Below are positions 59,401 through 64,000 of a DNA stretch of 64,000 nt, one piece after another (position 1 is the stretch's first letter; each line of letters begins with the position of its first letter). The stretch is from Pyrrhosoma nymphula (Eukaryota; Arthropoda; Insecta; Odonata; Coenagrionidae): NCBI GenBank assembly GCA_963573305.1, contig OY754330.1:3100001-3164000 (forward strand), given 5' to 3'. A program made the translations under genes and the position numbers. The notes below the pieces were generated by a model. That model saw only the letters and a program-made list of their open reading frames with translations. It was not told the origin of the DNA and made no database searches.

Positions 59401-62400
59401 GAACTGTTTTTTTAGGGTGCAATGTTTAGTGATTGTTAGGACTATAGAATTGTTCTTCTTTTTCAAACTGTTCCAGGTGGCAGATGCTATCCTTGGTAAT
59501 CAGATGTTTACCCATTATGATCGTGCGCACATTGCGCAGCTGTGTGAGAAAGCAGGACTACTTCAACGTGCTCTTGAGCATTATACAGGTAACGGTTAAT
59601 TTAGATTATTCCAATGTGAATGAATGGAATGTGGTTCCCAATCTTTTCCATTGCTCGTAATAATTATTAACATTACAATGGATTAATGTAATTTATTTGA
59701 AGGCTTTTATAATAAAAAAGTTGCATTGCAATTCTGTTGCTTCATCTAAATTTCTTACAGCTTTCTGATTTCACGTTGTTAAATTAATTAAATTTAATTT
59801 TTCTCAGTTAATATTTCAATTTAATTACTCTAACCATGTTTTGGGCCTGATAACTTTTAAGAAGAACCAGGATTAATTTATCTGACCATTCATAGTATAG
59901 GACTAAACAAAGAATGAAAATTGTTTTTAGTAATGGGTCAGTTAGGTCATCAGGGTTTCTGCCGGCCTGGAAAAGTCATGAAAATTGAAAATAGGCTGGG
60001 AAAAGTAGTGGGAAATAAGTTTTTGTTATATTTTTCGCAACTCGTACGCAATTCTAATAAATCTTTTAATGCATCCACTTTTTGCTTGCTTGCTGTACTC
60101 CTCTGCGGTTAACTGCACATATTCTCATAAGGACACCACCATTACCACAACTCGTTTCAGTACATTGTCTGAACTTCCTCTAACAAAACCAGTTTCTAAA
60201 GCCATTGAGCCTGCTTTTGGAAAACCTCTTTGTCTTGTAAACAATGGTAGGGTTGGCAAAAGGTTCACGGCGATGGTAATGAAAATGCACTGATTGATTC
60301 CAGGTATGAAAGATAGGAATGAAATGAATGATAAATGAAGAGAATGAAAGATGAAATGAATGAGGTGAATTTGAAGCGAGAGTGAGCAAAACGCTAGCAA
60401 ACAAGTCGGAACGAGCCTGAACACGAAGTCACACAGATTTCACACTGTGCATAGATTTCGTTATTTCTTATTGATTAATTTTTCAACGCATGGTATAAAC
60501 TCTCGCCATGAAGAACAGCCTTCAAAGGGCTTTGCGGTAGCAAAATACTATTAGCATGGAGCATATGAGGTTAAAAAAGGACTATGAATACCATGTTCAA
60601 TGGAGTATACTTTCTGAGCTTTGAGAATTTTCATAGACATACATGTTTACTGAAGCCTATGGACTCTGAAGTAGATATGTAAGTTCAGGCGATGAAAATT
60701 CCCTGTACCTCGCAATGTAAAATACGTACATGTGACGTCATCGACATGGCTGCTGCTGTCCTACAGTTTCTGGGCTTATTCAAATGAACTTAAAATTAAA
60801 ATTTAATTTTCTTGTGAACTGAGATTTCTTAATCCAAATTATTTTAATTTCCAAGCCGCCTTACATTTATGATTTGCTTTATAATAATGAAATCATCATT
60901 AGCATTTAGCTTTGCTTGTGCCTCCTTATAATCGTCTTAGCGTTAGTATAGGCTTCATTGACCTCGGATGTCCCAGGCACTTTAAATTTACAGTAGAGAG
61001 CCATCATATATGCTTCCATTCTTTCTAAATTAGAATAATATCAGTGTATCTGGTAATGTTACAAGGTAGGTTTCTTTTATATACCACGGGAAAACAATGG
61101 TTATATAGAGGTTATAATGGTTATAAAATTGTAGCTAGAAATTTATGAAAAAAAATTTCAGTACTTGAATCATCTAATATGTATTTCAGGCCAATACACT
61201 CTGCTTAAAAGGGAAATTAATTTGTCTAATTTCTCTATGGATGTTGGCCTCAAGTCTTATCCAAGAGATAGTGTCATTGATATAGTTATTACCAATGGGG
61301 ATTATCATTAGCAAGCCACAGTGCTCAGACAGCCCAGGGTCAATGATATTTAAATTACAAAGGTTCCTGTTAATGTTGAATTGATTTTTGAGAGCCTTTG
61401 ATCCCTCCAGGAAAACTGGTGAGAGTGGCACATGAAGGACACTATTGTAGTTTGCATTATGGGAAACTTGTGTTCAGCAAAGGTTCATTGGATTCGACCT
61501 GTCACATTTATGAAAGTGAAAAGTGAAATGAAATACAGTAAAACCCCTAAATTACACTTTTCCAGGGACCCTAGAAAAAAAGTGTAAATTGCGGGAAAAG
61601 TAGAATTTTCACCTATACATCCATGTTCTTTTACTGGAGTAAGCGTAAAAATAAGAAACACTGATAAACTGAAATAGAGCAGTGTCATAATTTATTTCTT
61701 GACCTAGCACTTTTCATTTATTTATATTTGATGAAAAAATACATTGAACATCTTAGACAAATCGAAAATTAAGAAAGGATGAAGATGGCTGGGTGATTTA
61801 CATTATATTTGTTATTAGTAACCATTGAAACTATCTAATGAATATAGCATGATTATTTTTAGAAATTTGATATTTTCAACTGCTTGGACTTCCTCTGCCT
61901 ATTGATAATGTTGTGCACTTTATTTTCAATTTTCTCCAGTTCCTCATGCATTTGCTCACGGCAGTCACTATACCTACTAAGTAATTTCTTAGTTTGAACA
62001 GCACACACTGTGTCTTGCCTATCATAGTTATATGCCTCTGGAATCGAGGCAGTGCAAATGATTTGTCGTCCACCATGAGTTCTTTAATTTTTCATCATAT
62101 CTGGTTTTGAATCCATTTTTATTCTTCATAGTTTCTACTTAGGTAAAAAATTAATACTCCCCCGCAGGTTCAATTACAGTTGAGCACCCATAACCCGGTA
62201 ATCCAGGAGCCCGCTCTAGTCCGGCAGTGTTGTGAAAACAACCTCATACATATTCTGAGAAGTCAAAAAAACTTAACCATAAACGTTGTTTTAAGAGATA
62301 TTGACTCGCACTTAATAAAAATATTTCCTTTAATTGCTGGAATATAATGTAACTTATAAGTATTTCAAGGTAATTTCATTAAAAAATAATTGTATACACA

Positions 62401-64000
62401 ATCTAAACTAATTATACGATTAAGTTACGCCATGGGGGCCGTGGTTACGCCCATTGCAGTTTGAAATCCTCACTGTTGGCTGAGAAACCGCTATAATGGT
62501 TTTGTGACATGTCGTGGCTACGTAGCGTACGCTACTTCATGGCGTGCACATTTAGCCATGCTCAAATTTAATGCTTTATTGATTATTATCTCTGGCTGTA
62601 AGGTGCAAGAAACTTCATTAAAATTCTTTACTACGTACGCACAGATATTATGACCATGTCCGATCTAAGCGGGCGGAACGATGCCAGTGGCGTGAAGCGA
62701 CGGCAAAAAACTATCTGTTGCAGAAAAGGTAGAAGTTTATCCTCACCAGCCTCCTGAAACAGCAATGTGGATGAAGCAGACTAAACTACTCAATTGAAAT
62801 TAACCTTAATTTCTAAACTCCCGACACGGCGATAGCATCAAAAACGATGGAACAGTGATGGATGGTCTATCAGCCGCGGCGAGGAGAGAGTAGCGTCATG
62901 AAAATGTTTTGTAGTTTTCATTTTTATTTCGATGTGCTCAAATTTTCCTCATTATATTGACAAATATCTTTTTTCTACAAATGATTATTTGCGAATTAAA
63001 GCTTTTGGGGTGTCCAAACGGGCGAAAGGTTCCATGTATTCCAGGCGTTTCGATGTCCAACAGTTAGTTAGTCGTCAGGGGCATCAAAAGATTCGCCGGA
63101 AAAGTACTATCTTTCAGCGATTTATGAAGTTAAAACCAGATATTTATTATGATTTTTAAACATAGAAACAGTAGAAGAACGATATAATAGAATTATCACT
63201 AACTGAAATGAAAATGCCTTACATAAAAAAGACTACGCTTCATTTCATAGCTTGAATCATATCTGGCAGATTACGAGTTGATGTAGTTCAAATTTCTGCT
63301 TCTAGTGGCGCTGTATACTATTCCCGCCACATTCAAATTCTTCCTTAAAACAGGTCCTATTGCTGCTCTCTTTCGTATTTTTTCTGCATATATGTACATG
63401 ACAAGTCAAAAAGTGTTTCACAAAGGATGATATGCATGAATAATGGACTTAAGAAATGAATTTTGTTTTTAAAAGAGCGCGTTGTGGTCCAATTTGCTGG
63501 AAAACTGAAAAATGTATAGTCTAAATTCGGGGTTCTGCATATGTTGGGAACATAGGAAATTGAATGGGACTATGAAAAAGTGGTGTAAATTGCGGGAAAA
63601 CGTAATTTCGGATAACGCAAATACAAGGTTTCACTGTATATAAATGGCGGGATGTGTTCTAAGTTAGGACTTGTTCCAAGTGCATTGGTCATGCTAAGTC
63701 AGTGCTATTAGTGGTGGTGTCAGAAACACTGGTTTGGGCTAGCAGTAATGTTGATGTGAAGTATTGGTCTTATTTTTGCATATAATGGAAGGAAATTAAT
63801 TGGTTTAAACTGTAATTTTAGGGGTGATGCAAGGTTTTTTAAAGCCTGTATTTGGTTGAATTTATATCAATGTTGTAAAGGAATTGTTAACGTTGTATTT
63901 TTCCCCTCTTGCAGACTTGTATGACATAAAGCGTGCCGTGGTCCACACGCACCTCCTGAACCTTGAGTGGCTTGTGGGTTACTTCGGTACGCTCTCTGTT
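38194..64000 (+). CDS. Chc: Clathrin heavy chain gene, partial (exons 2-13 with introns)
   Basis: The gene encodes the clathrin heavy chain, the three-legged coat subunit that assembles with light chains into lattices on vesicles of the plasma membrane, trans-Golgi and endosomes. Twelve exons join in frame to 646 codons with no stop. Blocks seen include [131 protein letters not shown] and GNQMFTHYDRAHIAQLCEKA, all diagnostic of this very conserved family. All eleven introns are GT-AG; nine are phase 0, those after exons 2 and 12 are phase 1. Introns are 299 to 9,833 bp. The first coding exon (about 14 codons in relatives) is not in the recognised sequence, and about 1,000 C-terminal residues lie beyond the right edge. 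No damage is seen, so this should be a functional gene. Confidence 0.97.
39657..40202. mobile_element. Inverted-repeat element with hammerhead-like motif, about 545 bp
   Basis: TGATGAGAAAACCACCTTTG and GGAATT at the left (39,657-39,686) face GGAATTAAAAAAGGTGGTTT and TCTCATCA at the right (40,173-40,200) as inverted repeats of about 28 bp. The interior includes a strongly C-rich tract (about 39,840-40,070, with a C run near 39,938-39,950) and a GCCAC-AGT-GTGGT-GAAAC hairpin. There is no coding region and no sure target duplication. The overall plan is like the repeat at 23.4-23.6 kb. Confidence 0.65.
40117..40160 (+). ncRNA. Hammerhead-like motif
   Basis: GCCAC (40,126-40,130), AGT loop and GTGGT (40,134-40,138) pair, followed by GAAAC (40,139-40,143) and GCGCG. 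The preceding block ATGAGTAT is a decayed form of CTGATGAT. The spacing is the same as in the 3.66-kb and 7.01-kb copies, including the extra T beside the stem. Confidence 0.3.
41327..43086 (-). mobile_element. Tigger/pogo-like DNA transposon, 1.76 kb, inactive
   Basis: Terminal inverted repeats CAGTGAACTCATGATTATCC (left) and CAGTGAACTCCTGATTATCC (right, read inward) bound the element. TA precedes the left end; the expected TA after the right end now reads TC. The termini and the minus-strand transposase fragments match the Tigger branch of the Tc1/mariner superfamily. Confidence 0.9.
41760..42880 (-). pseudogene. Tigger-like transposase pseudogene (CENP-B HTH + DDE)
   Basis: Reading leftwards: a CENP-B/psq-type N-terminal helix-turn-helix (KCKKIVMTVKQKLELIDILK at about 42,810), a second DNA-binding part (KAKFFHKELG, GWLTRIKQRHGI at about 42,450-42,520), YADETGLYWKCLP with the first catalytic Asp at about 42,285, the block GQSSVTLGGN, AWMDRDIFENWFQSKYVPEV, AVLLLDPFPSNDG with the second Asp (normally LLLDNAPSH), and LPPNVTSILQPMDQGI (about 41,850-41,910). 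Several frameshifts and stops lie between blocks. It is an old, non-functional copy. Confidence 0.88.
43393..43730 (+). repeat. Left arm of the fold-back element
   Basis: Starts TCAGGCTCGAATTTGAGC and ends TTAGTGGTTGT; it is the reverse complement of 45,140-45,478. Confidence 0.88.
45140..45478 (-). repeat. Right arm of the fold-back element
   Basis: Starts ACAACCACTAATC and ends GCTCAAATTCGAGCCTGA. Open frames in this arm are shadows of repeat sequence. Confidence 0.88.
45462..45504 (-). ncRNA. Hammerhead-like motif at the fold-back edge
   Basis: On the minus strand CTGAAGA is followed by AGCC, a 10-base loop and GGCT, then C and GAATT. The expected GAAA is GAAT, so it is degenerate. It straddles the right-arm boundary and is absent from the left arm. 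Confidence 0.25.
47024..47251. repeat. Hairpin repeat in Chc intron 2
   Basis: Arms at 47,024-47,067 and 47,208-47,251 (core ATTCTTTTTCCATGA.TGGCA and AGAAGGCTT.CAAGTTA) are inverted with a few mismatches. Weaker pairing continues inwards. It is probably a small fold-back element. Confidence 0.7.
48235..48503 (+). CDS. Chc: Chc exon 3: propeller blades carrying the clathrin-box site
   Basis: The acceptor is tattttcag and the donor CAG|gtaaaac. It starts with the last two bases of an Ala codon (AQKTLQIFNIEMKSKMK) and ends GISAQ. With a 14-codon exon 1, T87, Q89, F91, K96 and K98 fall at the same numbers as in vertebrate clathrin, where they form the groove between blades 1 and 2 that binds adaptor clathrin-box peptides. 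That binding role is known for the family; only the residues are seen here. Confidence 0.97.
48504..49309 (+). other. Chc: Chc intron 3
   Basis: 806 bp, GT-AG, phase 0. No repeat or nested gene seen; the 120-codon minus-strand frame at 49,019-49,381 overlaps exon 4 and is a shadow. Confidence 0.9.
49310..49471 (+). CDS. Chc: Chc exon 4: beta-propeller
   Basis: Exactly 54 codons (QNRVAGAMQLYSVERK to RTQQGGK), phase 0 at both ends. The acceptor is ttttctttag and the donor AAG|gtctgt. It includes the conserved block PIEGHAASFAQFKMEG. About residues 174-227. Confidence 0.97.
49472..50388 (+). other. Chc: Chc intron 4
   Basis: 917 bp, GT-AG, phase 0. AT-rich; nothing notable seen. Confidence 0.9.
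50389..50502 (+). CDS. Chc: Chc exon 5: beta-propeller
   Basis: Exactly 38 codons, LHIIEVGQPPTGNQPFPKKA to DFPVAMQ, phase 0. The acceptor is catccttcag and the donor CAG|gtaggc. It is followed by the shortest intron in the window (299 bp). About residues 228-265. Confidence 0.97.
50802..50975 (+). CDS. Chc: Chc exon 6: last propeller blades
   Basis: Exactly 58 codons, VSAKYDVIYLITKYGYIHLY to IIGVNRKGQ, phase 0. The acceptor is tacaattgcag and the donor CAG|gtgagt. It contains the conserved [17 protein letters not shown] block near the end of the propeller. About residues 266-323. Confidence 0.97.
50976..52450 (+). other. Chc: Chc intron 6
   Basis: 1,475 bp, GT-AG, phase 0. It carries a hAT-like MITE at 51,791-51,967. 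Confidence 0.9.
51791..51967. mobile_element. hAT-like MITE, 177 bp
   Basis: Terminal inverted repeats CATAGGCGTGTCCAGG and, from the right, CATAGGCGTGTCCAAGG bound the element. The 8 bases outside each end, GGGGTGAG (51,783-51,790) and GGGATGAG (51,968-51,975), match at seven positions, the 8-bp duplication typical of hAT elements. It is non-autonomous. Confidence 0.8.
52451..52627 (+). CDS. Chc: Chc exon 7: end of propeller and linker helices
   Basis: Exactly 59 codons, VLSVSVEEDNIIPYINTVLQ to NGQYGEAAK, phase 0. The acceptor tttctgttcaaag is weaker than the others, with a purine-rich AAAG instead of a CAG; the donor is AAG|gtgagt. The segment [18 protein letters not shown] marks the helical linker (ankle) after the propeller. 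About residues 324-382. Confidence 0.96.
52957..53090. repeat. Hairpin repeat, 47-bp arms
   Basis: Arms at 52,957-53,003 and 53,044-53,090 are reverse complements with few mismatches (core CCATACTAAAT.ATACACTTTG). The 40-bp loop is AT-rich. It is a likely MITE or snap-back element. Confidence 0.8.
54324..54437. repeat. Hairpin repeat, 46-bp arms, upstream of exon 8
   Basis: Arms at 54,324-54,369 and 54,392-54,437 (TTTGGAATGAAAGGTGA..., CACTGCAAT.TCCACACACTA) are inverted with a few indels and a loop of about 22 bp. The structure ends about 120 bp before the exon 8 acceptor, so it would form in the pre-mRNA next to the splice site. Confidence 0.8.
54558..54683 (+). CDS. Chc: Chc exon 8: linker helices
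   Basis: Exactly 42 codons, VAANAPKGILRTPQTIQRFQ to YFGILLDQ, phase 0. The acceptor is ttgtgctag and the donor CAG|gtcagcc. About residues 383-424. A strong hairpin repeat lies about 120 bp upstream of this acceptor. Confidence 0.96.
54684..56213 (+). other. Chc: Chc intron 8
   Basis: 1,530 bp, GT-AG, phase 0. A segment with CACTCACTCACTCAGCGAGT at about 54,718 and a stretch at 55,100-55,370 look repeat-derived; on the minus strand, LWFGHVER can be read at about 55,105-55,135, as in some LINE C-termini, but too little is left to be sure. Confidence 0.85.
56214..56402 (+). CDS. Chc: Chc exon 9: linker and start of the leg solenoid
   Basis: Exactly 63 codons, [20 protein letters not shown] to YLRANVPNK, phase 0. 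The acceptor is cttctcccacag. The donor AAG|gtgtgtg lies at the first repeat unit of a GT microsatellite, an unusual donor context. About residues 425-487. Confidence 0.96.
56403..57983 (+). other. Chc: Chc intron 9
   Basis: 1,581 bp, GT-AG, phase 0. It begins with a GT microsatellite (56,403-56,419) that includes the donor. AT-rich otherwise, nothing else seen. Confidence 0.9.
57984..58166 (+). CDS. Chc: Chc exon 10: alpha-solenoid leg
   Basis: Exactly 61 codons, [20 protein letters not shown] to DEPLADINQ, phase 0. The acceptor is catgtgaacag and the donor CAG|gtgatt. It belongs to the helical hairpin repeats of the distal leg. About residues 488-548. Confidence 0.96.
58167..58762 (+). other. 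Chc: Chc intron 10
   Basis: 596 bp, GT-AG, phase 0; no repeat recognised. Confidence 0.9.
58763..58900 (+). CDS. Chc: Chc exon 11: alpha-solenoid leg
   Basis: Exactly 46 codons, IVDIFMEQNMVQQCTAFLLD to NLMSAPQ, phase 0. The acceptor is tttcgagtgcag and the donor CAG|gttggt. It contains the invariant block [18 protein letters not shown]. About residues 549-594. Confidence 0.96.
58901..59476 (+). other. Chc: Chc intron 11
   Basis: 576 bp, GT-AG, phase 0; no repeat recognised. Confidence 0.9.
59477..59588 (+). CDS. Chc: Chc exon 12: alpha-solenoid leg
   Basis: 37 codons plus one base, VADAILGNQMFTHYDRAHIA to ALEHYT, ending in phase 1. The acceptor is actgttccag and the donor ACAG|gtaacg. The split Asp codon is completed by exon 13. 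About residues 595-632. Confidence 0.96.
61865..62090 (-). pseudogene. C-terminal coding remnant in the pogo-like element
   Basis: On the minus strand a frame reads CAVQTKKLLSRYSDCREQMH, then EELEKIENKVHNIINRQRKS and KQLKISNF before a stop. It is charged and likely coiled-coil, as in C-termini of DNA-binding or transposase-type proteins. I do not recognise the family, and its start has decayed. Confidence 0.4.
62177..62800 (+). mobile_element. Truncated Tigger element nested in the pogo-like element
   Basis: TA followed by CAGTTGAGCACCCATAACCC, a typical Tigger left end. About 470 bp on, the plus strand encodes MSDLSGRNDASGVKRRQKT and, after a one-base shift, LSVAEKVEVLSSPAS, the start of the CENP-B-type helix-turn-helix of a Tigger transposase. 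The rest of the transposase and the right terminus are missing. Confidence 0.6.
63915..64000 (+). CDS. Chc: Chc exon 13, cut by the window edge
   Basis: The acceptor is cccctcttgcag. The exon opens with the last two bases of the split Asp codon, DLYDIKRAVVHTHLLNLEWL, and is still open at base 64,000 (YFGTLSV). A GT occurs inside the YFG codons but conserved family sequence continues across it, so I read it as exon. The remaining leg, trimerisation region and 3' UTR lie outside. Confidence 0.95.

Larger units (their letters stand above)
61536..63636 (-). mobile_element. pogo-like DNA element with TA target duplication
   Basis: The left end CAGTAAAACCCCTAAATTAC and the right end, read inward, CAGTGAAACCTTGTATTTGC are diverged inverted repeats. 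A second shared block (AGTGTAAATTGCGGGAAA left, GGTGTAAATTGCGGGAAA right) occurs in direct orientation. TA flanks both ends (61,534-61,535 and 63,637-63,638). Size 2.1 kb. The C-rich CAGTRAAACC termini and TA fit pogo/Tigger. Only a short coding remnant is left. Confidence 0.75.
59589..63914 (+). other. Chc: Chc intron 12, 4.3 kb
   Basis: GT-AG, phase 1. About half is a pogo-like element (61,536-63,636) with a second Tigger fragment nested in it. A short GAATGA-rich stretch lies at 60,305-60,370. Confidence 0.9.

Noticed and set aside
63985..63998. GT in the YFG codons as the end of exon 13
   Set aside because: Family sequence continues in frame through this point to the window edge.
1..64000. 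tRNA, rRNA and CRISPR arrays
   Set aside because: I looked for B-box/A-box pairs, conserved rRNA blocks and regularly spaced repeats and found none that is convincing.

Overview
The window is nuclear DNA of an animal, almost certainly an arthropod and probably an insect. The one confidently identified host gene is split by GT-AG introns, it encodes a clathrin heavy chain whose residues read as insect-like, and the rest is AT-rich sequence dense in decayed transposons and fold-back repeats. I cannot name the species. Nothing looks bacterial: there are no operons, ribosome binding sites or CRISPR arrays.

Layout. 1-38,193 holds no host exon that I can recognise. It is either clathrin intron 1, clathrin upstream DNA, or both; the first coding exon (about 14 codons in other animals) was not found. 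This part contains G-rich and C/T-rich low-complexity tracts, a palindromic TA-microsatellite module (10.0-10.7 kb), an 83-bp-arm hairpin (6.9-7.1 kb), two inverted copies of one dispersed repeat (13.3 and 21.5 kb), two short PIF/Harbinger-like elements with 3-bp target duplications (12.4 and 31.8 kb), a 2.65-kb dead piggyBac element with TTAA flanks (26.6-29.3 kb), a LINE 3'-end fragment (30.5 kb) and a dead endonuclease/reverse-transcriptase LINE (33.2-36.0 kb, minus strand).

38,194-64,000 is the clathrin heavy chain gene on the plus strand. Twelve consecutive coding exons, called exons 2 to 13 here, give 1,938 nt (646 codons, about residues 15-660 of a protein of about 1,675) without any stop or frameshift. 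They cover the N-terminal beta-propeller, the linker and the start of the alpha-solenoid leg. The gene runs off the right edge. Introns 2 and 12 (9.8 and 4.3 kb) are enlarged by pogo/Tigger-type DNA transposons and fold-back elements; introns 6 and 7 carry a hAT-like MITE and two perfect-looking hairpins.

The most interesting unexplained signal is a recurrent small motif, CTGANGA - short hairpin - GAAAC, at six or more places. It is nearly always tied to a longer inverted repeat and often to an AATAAA box. It resembles a hammerhead ribozyme core, such as those carried by Penelope-like retroelements, but usually has one extra nucleotide next to stem II. I report it as a candidate, not as a proven ribozyme.
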